Assembly: GCA_902500775.1 (NCBI GenBank)
Contig: CABVRZ010000018.1
Coordinates: 1-64,000, forward strand
DNA from: an uncultured Nitrospira sp.
GTDB lineage: Bacteria > Nitrospirota > Nitrospiria > Nitrospirales > Nitrospiraceae
Direction of reading: 5' to 3'
DNA: 64,000 nt
The translations under genes were made by a program, and so were the position numbers. Shown here piece by piece: positions 26,761 to 36,763 of this stretch. Position 1 is the stretch's first letter. Every line of letters starts with the position of its first letter. Below the pieces are notes generated by a model. It was given only the letters and a program-made list of their open reading frames with translations. It did no database searches and was not told where the DNA came from.

Positions 26761-27504
26761 CTACGCTGCTTTTTGATGTGCGATAACAGTGCGACTGGAC
26801 TCAAGGTGAGCGAACCGCCATTTCACAATGGTCCACAGCATCGTCATTCCATGGCGCCAAGTAATTTTCTTGCCTTGGGCATACGTGCGGGGACGGTATC
26901 GGATTGGAACTTCTTCGATTCGAATACCTTTTCGCAGGAGTTTGCAGATCAGCTCGTTGTCGAATTCAAAACCAGTCGCTCGTACTGGGGTGTCGAGCAA
27001 CACCGATCGAGCAAATGCCTTGTAGCATCCCTCATAGTCGGTGAACTGTTGGTGATACAGGGTGTTGGTTGTCCAGATAATGAGGGTATTGCCGATGTAG
27101 TGACTGAGATAGGGGGACTTGCGCTTGCCGAAAAATACGGGACGTTCGTGAAGAAAACGCGATCCCAAGACGGCTTCGCACCGTTTCGCGATGAGCGGTT
27201 CAATCACCGTGGGATAGTCTTCCGGCGTGTATTCGAGGTCCGCGTCTTGAAAGATGACGATGTCGCCGGTTGCCATCGTAATGCCGGTACTGAGCGCAGC
27301 GCCTTTCCCCTTATTTATTGGATGGCTGGTCGTGATGACGTGTTGCAGTGTGGCCAGGACTTGACGAGTTCGATCCTGCGAGGCATCGTCGACGATGATG
27401 ATCTCTTTCTGAATCTTGCCTAGATCAACAGCCCTCACCCGTTGGACGACATCGGCGATGGTCTCCTCTTCGTTGTAGGCCGGAATAATGATCGATAGCT
27501 TCAT
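26761..27504 (-). CDS. Family 2 glycosyltransferase, dolichyl-phosphate-mannose-synthase-like
   Basis: 247 residues with a GT-A fold from SIIIPAYNEEETI at the N-terminus. The metal-binding DxD-like motif is FQDADLEYTP (about 88-97). The order of motifs matches polyprenyl-phosphate sugar synthases, and it has no C-terminal membrane helices. It probably charges a lipid carrier that the GT-C protein in the same operon uses. It appears to be the first gene of the cassette. Confidence 0.85.
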   Translation of the reverse strand: MKLSIIIPAYNEEETIADVVQRVRAVDLGKIQKEIIIVDDASQDRTRQVLATLQHVITTSHPINKGKGAALSTGITMATGDIVIFQDADLEYTPEDYPTVIEPLIAKRCEAVLGSRFLHERPVFFGKRKSPYLSHYIGNTLIIWTTNTLYHQQFTDYEGCYKAFARSVLLDTPVRATGFEFDNELICKLLRKGIRIEEVPIRYRPRTYAQGKKITWRHGMTMLWTIVKWRFAHLESSRTVIAHQKAA

Positions 27505-27631
27505 ATTCGTGCCGCATGGTTTTGTAGAGATTGAAACATCTTGCCAGCATTGCGTGAAGCAAGGAGTTTGTCAAAGAAATCCGTGCTTGCCGGCGCGCTG
27601 TCATGATTTGGATGTGGTGTCGTGATACCGG

Positions 27632-28483
27632 TTAACGGGGCGGGGGATGGAGCCGCTCATCAAGTACCGGGAACGTGGCGTAACCAACTCCGAAATTTCC
27701 GCCGGACGGATCTGCGGCAACCACGCGCACCGTGATGCCATTCGGTACATCTTTGGGCTCTGGCACAAAGAAAGATGCTTCGAAAGTACGGCTTCCTTCA
27801 TCGTAAAACATTTGGAGCCGTTCAACGATCCGGTCTCCGATCATGACTTCCCCGTAGATATGGATTTTCCGCGAGTCCCAATCTCCATGGGGGCGGACCC
27901 ACGAGCCAGACAGCGTTCGGATGGAGGCCCGCAGTTTCACGTCGCCTTTGGCAACCAATGCCACATGTGGTGTGGGTTGCTCGATGTGAACGAGGTAGCC
28001 ATGGAGGGGCAGCACGATGCCGTCTTGTGTGAGGTCTTGTCCTGGGATCAATAAGAGCGTCTTGCTGGTTTTCTGTAACGCGGCAGGATAAGCGAGCGGT
28101 CCCTCGGCCGAAATTTCCACCAAGGTCGGTTTTTGTAGCTCCAATGTTGTGGTGAATGCAGCAGAAGGGCGTGCGCTATAGATCGACTCGTCCATCATGT
28201 GGGGCGTGCGCATGATTTGATTTTGATCGCCGGCTTCGCCTTGTTGCACACCGGTCGCCAGAATCTGGCCAGTGGCTACATCGGTGATCGTGATTCGAGC
28301 TCCACCGACCTCGCGACCTAACACCATGGCTCCATGAGCGACGACCCGGACCAGCACGGTCGTCGGTTGAGGGCCATTGAGCGGGTTGGTGGGAAGGGTT
28401 TGACCCTGGATTGGTGGTGAGGGACAAAAGAGTAGATCAAACGAGGCGATCAGGACAATCGAAATGAACGAAAATCTCGTCAT
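27632..28483 (-). CDS. Secreted protein of unknown function
   Basis: 283 residues with a signal peptide (hydrophobic core at 8-20, probable cut after IQG). The body is beta-rich, beginning TTVLVRVVAHGAMVLG, which suggests carboxypeptidase-regulatory or Ig-like beta sandwiches. No cysteines beyond the signal region and no catalytic motif are seen. Its ATG overlaps the metG stop (ATGA), so it is the last gene of the tmk-holB-metG operon by position. The function is not known. Confidence 0.6.
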   Translation of the reverse strand: MTRFSFISIVLIASFDLLFCPSPPIQGQTLPTNPLNGPQPTTVLVRVVAHGAMVLGREVGGARITITDVATGQILATGVQQGEAGDQNQIMRTPHMMDESIYSARPSAAFTTTLELQKPTLVEISAEGPLAYPAALQKTSKTLLLIPGQDLTQDGIVLPLHGYLVHIEQPTPHVALVAKGDVKLRASIRTLSGSWVRPHGDWDSRKIHIYGEVMIGDRIVERLQMFYDEGSRTFEASFFVPEPKDVPNGITVRVVAADPSGGNFGVGYATFPVLDERLHPPPR

Positions 28484-30534
28484 TTCACCTTCGTGCCAGG
28501 ATCCACTTCTTCTTGGATGGTGAGCAGTCCACGCACGTCCGCGTCTCCCGCGGCGAGTACCATGCCTTGGGATTCAATGCCCATCAGCTTCGCCGGCTTC
28601 AAGTTGGCCACGATGACGATTGTTTTTCCGACGAGCACGTCCGGTTCATATTTCTTGCCGATGCCGGCCACAATCTGCCGCTGCTCTGTACCGAGCGAGA
28701 CGTGCAGCTTGATCAATTTCTCCGATTTCGGCACCCTCTCAGCGGAAAGCACCTTCGCGGTCTTGAGCTGAATCTTCATGAAGTCGTCGATGGTGATCTG
28801 TGGCGGGGCTGGAGGTGTTGGGGGAGCTGGTGGGGTTACCACACCTGCCGATGTTGCGAGTGGAATTGTTGCGGTTATCGTAGGAACCGGTTGCGGAGTT
28901 GCTGGTGTGTCGCTCACTGGGTTGGCTCCTTGTTTTAGTTTTTTTTCAAGCTCACCTTTGATTTGTCGTGTTCCACTGAGAGACTCAATCCGTGGGAACA
29001 GCGAGGCACCTTTGGCGATTGTGAGATTAGCCATGGGGCTGTCCCAGTGATAGGCGGAGACCGGAAGAGCCTTGGAAAAGTCGACTTCGTAGCCGAGTTG
29101 TCTGGTCAGCAGTGCCATCGTCTGCGGCATGAACGGATAGAGTGAGACGGCCAGCAGGCGCAGTGCGCGGGCGGAGTAGTTGAGGACAGTCTTCAGTTTC
29201 GGCGCATCCTCCGGCTGCTTGGCCAGCTTCCAGGGGGCGGCCTTGTCGATGTATTCGTCGCAGAGGCTGATAAGCTCACCGATTCCCTGCAGATTGTCGC
29301 GGAAGATCAGTGCGTTGAAGCCTTGTTCCAATATCGTCGGTAATTGCGTGGCGGCCCGGGCGATCTTTTCTTCGAGTTCTGGCAGCGCAGGTTGTCCGCT
29401 CGCCGGAATTGTTCCATTGGTAAAACGCTCGATCATGGTCAGGGTGCGGCTGAGCAGATTGCCGATGCCGTTAGCCAAGTCGCTGTTGATGCTGGTGACC
29501 ATCGCGCTTTGTGAGAAGTCTCCATCTTGTCCGAAGGGGACTTCTCTCAACAAAAAATAGCGAAACGCGTCCGCGCCGAATTCATCAACCATCTTGTTCG
29601 GGTCTACGACGTTGCCACGGCTCTTGGACATTTTTTCTCCGTCCACTGTCCACCAGCCGTGGGCAAAGATGGTTGCTGGCAATGGCAGATTCAGCGCCAT
29701 CAGCATTGTGGACCAATAGACAGCGTGCGTCGTCAAGATATCCTTGCCGACGAGGTGGACATTCGCCGGCCAAAAGCGATTGCCAACCGGCTTCTCGCGA
29801 GGCAAATACTCTAACGCGGATATGTAATTGACGAGTGCATCGAACCAGACGTAGGTCACGTAGTCCATATCGAAGGGGAGTTCGATGCCCCAGGAAAGCC
29901 GTGACTTCGGCCGAGAGATTGAGAGATCACCAAGCTTCTGGGTTTGGAGAAATCCGAGAACTTCATTGCGGCGTGATTCTGGGCGGATGAAGTCTGGATG
30001 CGCGGTGATGTGCTCAATCAGTCGGTTCTGGTACTGCCCCATTCGAAAGAAATAATTGTGCTCACTGAGTCTTTCGACGGGGCGTTTGCAGTCTGGACAG
30101 AGCCCAGACTCAACGTCCTTCTCGGTCCAAAATCGTTCGTCGAACGAACAGTACCAGCCGGTATAGGAATCTTTATAAATTAGGTTCTCGTCGTAGAGCC
30201 GTTGCAGGTATCGCTGGACGACAGACTTGTGCTGTGGGTCTGTCGTTCGGATAAAGGCGTTGTTCGAGATGTTCAGCCTCTTCCAGAGAGTCTCAAATTG
30301 TGGTGCTAATTTGTCGCAGTGCGTTTGCGGGTCAATGCCAGCTTTCGCGGCAGCCTGTTGCACTTTCTGACCGTGTTCATCAAGGCCGGTGAGAAAGAAG
30401 ACCTCCCGCCCACGTAGTCGCCAGTAGCGCGCTAAGACGTCCGCTGCAACGGTGGTATAGGCATGGCCGATATGGGGGATGTCATTGACGTAATAAATCG
30501 GAGTGGTGATGGAGAACATGCTGGTTTTCGGCAT
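28480..30534 (-). CDS. metG: Methionyl-tRNA synthetase MetG
   Basis: About 684 residues. HIGH is at 23-26 (in PHIGHAY) and KMSKS at 303-307, counted from the GTG at 30540. A zinc-like CPDC lies at about 148-151. The ATG at 30534 is preferred to the GTG. After the anticodon-binding domain (to about 540) comes a Pro/Thr/Ala-rich linker and a C-terminal tRNA-binding OB domain (about 585-686) used for dimerisation. It is downstream of holB, with a secreted-protein gene overlapping its stop. Confidence 0.96.
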   Translation of the reverse strand: MPKTSMFSITTPIYYVNDIPHIGHAYTTVAADVLARYWRLRGREVFFLTGLDEHGQKVQQAAAKAGIDPQTHCDKLAPQFETLWKRLNISNNAFIRTTDPQHKSVVQRYLQRLYDENLIYKDSYTGWYCSFDERFWTEKDVESGLCPDCKRPVERLSEHNYFFRMGQYQNRLIEHITAHPDFIRPESRRNEVLGFLQTQKLGDLSISRPKSRLSWGIELPFDMDYVTYVWFDALVNYISALEYLPREKPVGNRFWPANVHLVGKDILTTHAVYWSTMLMALNLPLPATIFAHGWWTVDGEKMSKSRGNVVDPNKMVDEFGADAFRYFLLREVPFGQDGDFSQSAMVTSINSDLANGIGNLLSRTLTMIERFTNGTIPASGQPALPELEEKIARAATQLPTILEQGFNALIFRDNLQGIGELISLCDEYIDKAAPWKLAKQPEDAPKLKTVLNYSARALRLLAVSLYPFMPQTMALLTRQLGYEVDFSKALPVSAYHWDSPMANLTIAKGASLFPRIESLSGTRQIKGELEKKLKQGANPVSDTPATPQPVPTITATIPLATSAGVVTPPAPPTPPAPPQITIDDFMKIQLKTAKVLSAERVPKSEKLIKLHVSLGTEQRQIVAGIGKKYEPDVLVGKTIVIVANLKPAKLMGIESQGMVLAAGDADVRGLLTIQEEVDPGTKVK

Positions 30535-30570
30535 AACCACGGCAAGATATCAGGTTGGCGGCGTCTTTGG

Positions 30571-31599
30571 CTAGGTCGAGGTTCCGACTGGGACAAGCCC
30601 AAGTGCCTCACGGAGACGAAGAAACGTGGTCTCTAACGCCATTTGTACGTTCAAGTGCCGCGTGGCTTGTTGTGCGTGTTTCTCAATGTCGTTCAAAAGA
30701 GTCAAGAGGAGGTCAATGTTTGCTCGGTCGGCGAATCGTTGTAATTGAGGGAGTTGATCGAGGTGAAGGATTTGCTCTTGATCTCCAGCCACAAGGACAA
30801 TCACAAGGTCGCGGATCCATCGTGTCAGCCAGCTCAAGGTCTCCGCTCCTCGGTCTGATTTGGCCAAGTTTTCCGACGCAGAGAGGATGGTGGTGCTGGA
30901 GGTCAATGACTCGGGTTTGACTAGTGTCAGACACTCTTGTTGGCGCGCGCGAACCTCCGCCACGTTGGTGGTGAGTGCCTCTCCGATGCGGCTGTCGGTA
31001 AGCAGTGCCAGGAATCGAGCGTCATCGGGTGGAAGCTCTCGCTTAAGAATCAGTGCAGCCTCCACTTGTGTTCGAGCCGGTGAGGTAAAACGAAGGGCTT
31101 GGCAGCGTGACCGAATGGTGATGGGGAGTGCATGGATCCGGCTCGTGACCAGGATAAAGAGACTATGACCCGGAGGTTCCTCTAATGTTTTGAGCAGGGC
31201 ATTGGCTGCACCGATGGTCATTCGATCCGCATCGTCAATTAAGCAGATCTTTTGCTCACCGACGAGGGGCCGATAAATAAACTGCTGTTCGAGTTCTCGG
31301 ATCTGCTCAATCTTAATTTGCGGTGTCGCTGCTTCCGCATCGGGTTCGATGACGAAATAATCGGGATGCGTCCGAGCTGCAACCTGCAAGCAAGAGCGGC
31401 ATTGACCGCAACTGTCCGGGGTCTCGGTGAGAACTGGGCGGTCACAATTCAGGACCTGCGCCAGCCCCACGGCGGTCATACGCTTGCCGATATGAGCATC
31501 GCCGTGGAAGAGGTAGGCATGAGCTAATCGCTTATTGGATAGACTGGCCTGGAGTAGGGCGATGGATTGCTCGTGGCCTGTGATATCTGTAAACGGCAT
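30571..31599 (-). CDS. holB: DNA polymerase III delta-prime subunit HolB
   Basis: 342 residues. Clamp-loader subunit. N-terminal AAA+ module with a degenerate P-loop GDAHIGKR (33-40), zinc cysteines Cys52, Cys64, Cys67, Cys70, then LLKTLEEPP and the SRC motif (TIRSRCQ). Delta-prime subunits normally lack ATP hydrolysis, so the degenerate loop fits. Its ATG follows the tmk stop by 3 bases, as in many bacteria. Confidence 0.92.
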   Translation of the reverse strand: MPFTDITGHEQSIALLQASLSNKRLAHAYLFHGDAHIGKRMTAVGLAQVLNCDRPVLTETPDSCGQCRSCLQVAARTHPDYFVIEPDAEAATPQIKIEQIRELEQQFIYRPLVGEQKICLIDDADRMTIGAANALLKTLEEPPGHSLFILVTSRIHALPITIRSRCQALRFTSPARTQVEAALILKRELPPDDARFLALLTDSRIGEALTTNVAEVRARQQECLTLVKPESLTSSTTILSASENLAKSDRGAETLSWLTRWIRDLVIVLVAGDQEQILHLDQLPQLQRFADRANIDLLLTLLNDIEKHAQQATRHLNVQMALETTFLRLREALGLVPVGTST

Positions 31600-31602
31600 A
31601 GA

Positions 31603-32277
31603 CTATCGCTGTCGTAGCTGTCGTATACGGCGGGTGTTGAGCCAAGTGGCGATGACTTCCGCCACGTTCTGTTGGACGGACTCTAGAGGAAGTGAGGCAT
31701 CGAAGACAACCATGCGCCGAGGTTCTTGCTGTGCAAGAGTGCGAAACCCGGCTCGGACCTTTTCGTGAAATCGGGAGGTTTCTCGATCAAGGCGATTCTG
31801 GGACGCGCGTTGGCTGCGCCGTCTGGTCAACCCGATACGGATAGGTACGTCGAAGAGCAGGGTGAGATGTGGAACAAGTCTTCCGGTTGCCCAGTTGTTC
31901 ATCGTGCGCAAGACCCGGAGGTCCAACCCACGCCCATACCCTTGGTAGGCGATCGTCGAGTCAGAGAAACGGTCACACACCACGATCATTCCCTGCTGAA
32001 GTGCAGGTTTGATGACATGATCGACGTGCTGGCGCCTGGCAGCAAGGATCAGCCAGGCCTCTGTTTCCGGGGCAATGGTTTCCACGGAATGGTCGAGCAG
32101 GAGACTGCGCAATCGTTCAGCGAGAAGTGTTCCTCCAGGCTCTCGCGTGTGGAGCACCTTCCGGCCTTGAGTGGTAAGCCAGTCACAGAGCCTCCGGGCC
32201 TGTGTCGTTTTTCCGCTTCCTTCGCCGCCTTCCAGCGTGATGAAAACGCCAGAGGGTTTTTTGATGGCAGGGCTCAT
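31603..32277 (-). CDS. tmk: Thymidylate kinase Tmk
   Basis: 225 residues from the ATG at 32277; a GTG at 32295 would add six residues. It phosphorylates dTMP to dTDP. The P-loop is EGGEGSGKTTQ near the N-terminus. The DRF/DRY motif appears as VVCDRFSDSTIAYQG and the LID region is LTRRRSQRASQNRLDRE. It is the first gene of a tmk-holB-metG operon. Confidence 0.93.
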   Translation of the reverse strand: MSPAIKKPSGVFITLEGGEGSGKTTQARRLCDWLTTQGRKVLHTREPGGTLLAERLRSLLLDHSVETIAPETEAWLILAARRQHVDHVIKPALQQGMIVVCDRFSDSTIAYQGYGRGLDLRVLRTMNNWATGRLVPHLTLLFDVPIRIGLTRRRSQRASQNRLDRETSRFHEKVRAGFRTLAQQEPRRMVVFDASLPLESVQQNVAEVIATWLNTRRIRQLRQR

Positions 32278-32478
32278 TGATTCGTCTCGTCTCACGCGTC
32301 GCGGAATCGGATCCTAAGTCAGGTTGCCGGGAATAGCAAGGTAGAACCTATTCAGGGATCCTTCCCGTTTGTGCGTATAACCTATTGAAATTAACAAGAA
32401 AATACTTGCGACGTTTGTTCGGTACTCTGTAAGATGAATCACGGATTCCTTTCCCATTTGAGGTGGGTTGCTTTTCTT

Positions 32479-33144
32479 ATGCTTAAGACGGCGTTAAGAC
32501 GGTACTTTCTGACAGGACTTCTACTCGTGACCCCTATTTGGGGCACGATTCTCGTGCTGAAGACGCTGTTCGTGGCACTAGACGGTATCTTGGGCCATGC
32601 TATGGCTGAGTTGGTGCCCGATCACTATATCCCTGGTCTTGGGATTGTGACGTTGGTCCTATTGATCTTCTTGGTTGGGTTGTTTGCGGCCAACTTTATC
32701 GGACGCCAGATCGTCAGTCACTGGGAGGATTGGCTGCATCGATTACCGCTGGTCCGTGGTATTTATTCGACCTTGAAATCCATGATGGATATTCTCTCCT
32801 TCTCGGAGCACGGGTCGTATCGGCGCGTGGTCATGATCCAGTTCCCCAAAAACGGTCATTATTGTTTTGCGTTTGTGACGGGGATGACGAAAGGTGAAAC
32901 GACTGTTTTGGGACAAGATACATTGATCCATGTCTATGTGCCGACTTCACCCAATCCGACCTCGGGCTATTTTCTGCTCGTGCCCGAACGGGAAGTCATG
33001 TCGGTTGATATCAGTATTGAAGAGGCGATGAAGCTGATAGTCTCCGGGGGGTTGTACACGCCGTCCGGCGCCATGGCCTCAGCCTTGGCTGGGGCAAAGT
33101 GGAGTCAGGTCAAACAGCCAGCTGCTGGTGTGCCGATCGGATAG
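32479..33144 (+). CDS. DUF502 membrane protein
   Basis: About 222 residues from the ATG at 32479 (MLKTALRRYFLTGLL), preceded by AGGTGG. An upstream ATG at 32434 overlaps what looks like a TTGCGA-18-TAAGAT promoter. Two transmembrane helices (about residues 8-35 and 50-75) are followed by a soluble domain with FVTGMTKGET and the conserved SPNPTSGYFLLVPE. The family is widely conserved, with no settled function. It lies 57 bases before glmU. Confidence 0.75.
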   Translation: MLKTALRRYFLTGLLLVTPIWGTILVLKTLFVALDGILGHAMAELVPDHYIPGLGIVTLVLLIFLVGLFAANFIGRQIVSHWEDWLHRLPLVRGIYSTLKSMMDILSFSEHGSYRRVVMIQFPKNGHYCFAFVTGMTKGETTVLGQDTLIHVYVPTSPNPTSGYFLLVPEREVMSVDISIEEAMKLIVSGGLYTPSGAMASALAGAKWSQVKQPAAGVPIG

Positions 33145-33201
33145 GCTGAGCTTCCCAATGGTTCCTCTCAGGAACGTACATCATAAGGAGTGTTCAGCGC
33201 G

Positions 33202-34797
33202 ATGACGTCAATGGCTAATCAACAGGCAATGCGTTCACCTATGTCTGGTCTCGGTGTGATCGTAATGGCGGCTGGGTTGGGCAAGCGGATGAAGTCCAAC
33301 CACGTCAAGGTGTTGCATCAGGTCGCGGGGCAGCCGATGGTACTCTACGCGGTTGACGTCGCGCTTCGAGTGGCAGGCCATCGTATTGCGGTCGTCGTTG
33401 GGCATCAAGCGGAGGAGGTTCGGCAGGTCATTGAAATGGGAATCACGGGTAAGCCGGAAGCGCAAGCGGTCAGTATTGTCGAACAGGCACAGCAGCTTGG
33501 AACCGGCCATGCCGTCATGCAAAGCCGCTCCGTGTTTTCTCATGCGGGTGAGGTTGGCCCGGCACACTATCTTATTCTCAATGGTGATACGCCCTTGCTG
33601 AAGGACGCCACTGTGCGTGAGCTCCTGACCGTTCATCAACGAGAAGGGGCGACCGTTACCATCCTGACGGCAATATTAGACGATCCGAGCGGCTATGGGC
33701 GAGTGATCCGTCGTGATGCGAACGGGGGGGATCAAGTGCATCCGTCATCGGACGTGCTGAAAATTGTTGAAGATCGAGATGCGACGCCGGCGGAGCGCGC
33801 AAGCAAGGAGATTAATGTAGGCACGTACGTGGTGTCCGGAGTGTTTCTGTTTGAGGCACTCGATAAGCTGGAACCTGACAATGCTCAAGGTGAATACTAT
33901 CTCACCGACATTGTGCGGATGGCAGTTACGCAAGGGCAACGCGTGGCTGCGGTGACGCTTCAGAATCCCGACGAAGGGTTAGGAGTCAACACTAGACAGC
34001 AGTTGGCAGCGGCAGAACAGGTGATTCGGCAACAGATTCGAGACCGCTGGCTTGATGCCGGGGTTACGATGCGAGACCCAGGTTCAGTTTGGATTGATGC
34101 CGGGGTCACGATTGGCAAGGATACGGTCCTCTATCCTCATGTCATGCTTGAGGGGAACACGGTGATCGGTGAGGAGACCACAATTCGTTCAGGAGTTCGG
34201 ATCACCGATTGTCTGATCGGCACGCATGTTGAGGTGTTAGACTCTTCCGTTCTCACTCAGTCACGTATTGAGGATGATGCGCATGTGGGGCCATTTGTCC
34301 ATCTTCGTCCTGGTGTGATGGTGAGGCGGCGAGCGAAGGTCGGAAATTTTGTCGAAATGAAGAAGACTGAGTTGGGAGAAGGGTCTAAAGCCAACCATCT
34401 CAGTTATTTGGGAGACGCCACGATTGCAGAGGGCGTGAATATCGGTGCTGGTACGATCACGTGTAACTACGACGGCGTGAAGAAACATCACACGGTGATC
34501 GGCAAAAATGTGTTTCTGGGGAGTGATACTCAGCTGGTTGCGCCAGTCAGGATCGGAGATGGAGCTGTGATTGCCGCAGGGACGACGGTAACGCAGGACG
34601 TGCCGGCTGATTCGTTGGCGATTGCCCGGGTTCCGCAGGCCAATCGGATTGGATGGGTGGCCAAACGGCGGGCGTTGGTGGCACGTGCCGCACCCAACGT
34701 CGCTTCAGTCGAGGCTCCTGGTAAACGCACACAGGTAACAAGACGGAAGCCTGCGGCGAAGTCGAAGAACAAGCCTAGACGGGCATCAAAGGGCTGA
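33202..34797 (+). CDS. glmU: Bifunctional GlmU: N-acetylglucosamine-1-P uridyltransferase / acetyltransferase
   Basis: About 531 residues from the ATG at 33202, with AAGGAG 11 bases upstream; GTG at 33190 overlaps that site. It makes UDP-GlcNAc. The uridyltransferase domain has VIVMAAGLGKRMKSNHVKVL. The C-terminal left-handed beta helix carries the hexapeptide repeats and the acetyltransferase KKTELGEGSKANHLSYLGDA segment. Unusual: after the usual end a Lys/Arg-rich tail of about 40 residues (TRRKPAAKSKNKPRRASKG) is added. It precedes glmS, so substrate supply is shared. Confidence 0.95.
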   Translation: MTSMANQQAMRSPMSGLGVIVMAAGLGKRMKSNHVKVLHQVAGQPMVLYAVDVALRVAGHRIAVVVGHQAEEVRQVIEMGITGKPEAQAVSIVEQAQQLGTGHAVMQSRSVFSHAGEVGPAHYLILNGDTPLLKDATVRELLTVHQREGATVTILTAILDDPSGYGRVIRRDANGGDQVHPSSDVLKIVEDRDATPAERASKEINVGTYVVSGVFLFEALDKLEPDNAQGEYYLTDIVRMAVTQGQRVAAVTLQNPDEGLGVNTRQQLAAAEQVIRQQIRDRWLDAGVTMRDPGSVWIDAGVTIGKDTVLYPHVMLEGNTVIGEETTIRSGVRITDCLIGTHVEVLDSSVLTQSRIEDDAHVGPFVHLRPGVMVRRRAKVGNFVEMKKTELGEGSKANHLSYLGDATIAEGVNIGAGTITCNYDGVKKHHTVIGKNVFLGSDTQLVAPVRIGDGAVIAAGTTVTQDVPADSLAIARVPQANRIGWVAKRRALVARAAPNVASVEAPGKRTQVTRRKPAAKSKNKPRRASKG

Positions 34798-34853
34798 TCG
34801 CGGGACGAGAACGTCGTGTAGTTGTCTGCCAACCATCAAGCCGAGGTATTGCC

Positions 34854-36683
34854 ATGTGCGGAATCATTGGGTATGTCGGCAACCAGGAAGCGGTGCCAAT
34901 TCTTATTGGAGGATTGTCCAAGTTGGAGTACCGCGGCTACGATTCATCGGGTGTAGCCGTTTTGCAGGGAGAGAAGATCGCTGTCAGGCGGAGTGTGGGA
35001 AAGTTGGTGAATCTTCAGAATTCGCTCAAGGCCAATGAGCTCAAGGGAACGGTCGGCATCGGGCATACTCGGTGGGCAACGCACGGCAAGCCTTCGGAAC
35101 AGAATGCTCATCCACATCGATCGAAGGGTTGCGTGTTGGTACACAATGGGATTATTGAGAACTATCAGCAGTTGAAACAACAGCTTGAAAAGGATGGCTA
35201 TAAGTTTGTCTCCGAGACCGATACGGAGGTCGTCGCTCATTTGATTGATAAGTATCTTCAAAAAGGGAACAAGCTGGCCGATGCGGTGCGGTTAGCGACG
35301 AAAGATGTGAAAGGCAGTTACGCACTGGCTGTCATGTCGGAGCGGGAGCCGGGAACCTTGATCGCTGCGCGGTCCGGCTGTCCGCTGGTCGTCGGTCGGA
35401 CAACGCATGCGTCCTATATCGCCTCCGATGTCATGGCGATGCTGGCGCACACGCGAGAAGTGACATACCTCGAAGAAGGAGATGTGGCCGTCGTCACGCA
35501 AGATGACGTGCAACTGACCGATTCCGATGGTCAGACTATCTCACGAAAGGCCTCGAAGGTCACATGGGATGCATCGGCAGCGGAGAAGAGTGGGTATCCC
35601 CATTTCATGCTGAAGGAGATTCATGAGCAGCCGCAGACTATTCTGGATACGATGCGGGGACGGTATTCCTATGAGACGGGGGAAGCGGATCTCCCGGATA
35701 TTGGACTGACACCGAAAGAATTCGCGTCACTGGAACGGATCTGGATCGTGGCTTGCGGAACATCCTGGCATGCTGGGCAGGTTGGGAAGTATCTCTTCGA
35801 GGAGATGGTCCGGACGCCGGTTCAGGTGGATATTGGGAGCGAGTTTCGCTATCGTGATCCGTTGGTCGGCAAGAAGGATTTGTTTATTACGATCTCCCAA
35901 TCCGGCGAGACGGCTGATACGCTTGCTGCTGCGAGAGAGGCGAAGGCCAAGGGTGCACGTGTCGTCTCCATCGTGAATGTTGTCGGGAGCACGTTGGCCC
36001 GTGAGTCGGATGGGGTTCTGTATACCCATTGTGGGCCGGAGATCGGTGTGGCCTCGACGAAGGCCTTCACAGCGCAGCTTACAGCGCTCTATCTCTTGGC
36101 CTTGCATTTTGCACGAGTTCGTAATGTGATGAAGGTAGCGGACGGTCAAGCGTGGTTGGATCGGCTCGTGCGGGTGCCGGCCCTGGTCGAGAGTGTTCTG
36201 CAGAGGGAAGCCGAAATTGTGGCGATCGCCAAACGCTACTACAAGAAACGGAATTTTCTGTTCTTGGGGCGCGGGATCAATTATCCGATCGCGCTGGAGG
36301 GTTCGCTGAAGCTCAAAGAAATTTCCTATATCCATGCCGAAGGTTATGCGGCAGGAGAGATGAAGCATGGTCCGATCGCATTGATCGATAAGGACATGCC
36401 GGTTGTAGTGTTGGCGCCCCGAGATCGGCTGTATGACAAAACGGTCAGCAATCTCATGGAAGTGAAGGCGCGACATGCTCCAGTGATTGCCTTCGTGGCT
36501 GAAGGCGAGCGAGAACTCGGGAAGATTGCGGATGCCGTGTTTACCGTGCCGGATACCCATTCGCTGATCTCACCGATGCTCTTTACGATCCCACTCCAAC
36601 TGCTGGCCTATCATATTGCTGTGTTGCGGGGGGCCGATGTGGATCAGCCAAGGAATCTTGCAAAGAGTGTGACGGTGGAATAG
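34854..36683 (+). CDS. glmS: Glucosamine-6-phosphate synthase GlmS
   Basis: 609 residues. Catalyses Fru-6-P plus glutamine to GlcN-6-P, the first step to UDP-GlcNAc. Cys2 (MCGIIGYVG) is the glutaminase nucleophile, so the protein begins exactly here after Met removal. Two SIS domains follow, with CGTSWHAG, SQSGETADT and TKAFTAQ in the first and a second near KLKEISYIHAEGYAAGE. It lies 56 bases after glmU. No ribozyme or riboswitch is visible in the short leader. Confidence 0.97.
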   Translation: MCGIIGYVGNQEAVPILIGGLSKLEYRGYDSSGVAVLQGEKIAVRRSVGKLVNLQNSLKANELKGTVGIGHTRWATHGKPSEQNAHPHRSKGCVLVHNGIIENYQQLKQQLEKDGYKFVSETDTEVVAHLIDKYLQKGNKLADAVRLATKDVKGSYALAVMSEREPGTLIAARSGCPLVVGRTTHASYIASDVMAMLAHTREVTYLEEGDVAVVTQDDVQLTDSDGQTISRKASKVTWDASAAEKSGYPHFMLKEIHEQPQTILDTMRGRYSYETGEADLPDIGLTPKEFASLERIWIVACGTSWHAGQVGKYLFEEMVRTPVQVDIGSEFRYRDPLVGKKDLFITISQSGETADTLAAAREAKAKGARVVSIVNVVGSTLARESDGVLYTHCGPEIGVASTKAFTAQLTALYLLALHFARVRNVMKVADGQAWLDRLVRVPALVESVLQREAEIVAIAKRYYKKRNFLFLGRGINYPIALEGSLKLKEISYIHAEGYAAGEMKHGPIALIDKDMPVVVLAPRDRLYDKTVSNLMEVKARHAPVIAFVAEGERELGKIADAVFTVPDTHSLISPMLFTIPLQLLAYHIAVLRGADVDQPRNLAKSVTVE

Positions 36684-36763
36684 CGAGAGAACCATCAGCA
36701 GTCAGCCTTCAGAAGGAGATTTTGCTGACGTTCTACTAACGGGCTGATTCCTGGAAGCTCATT

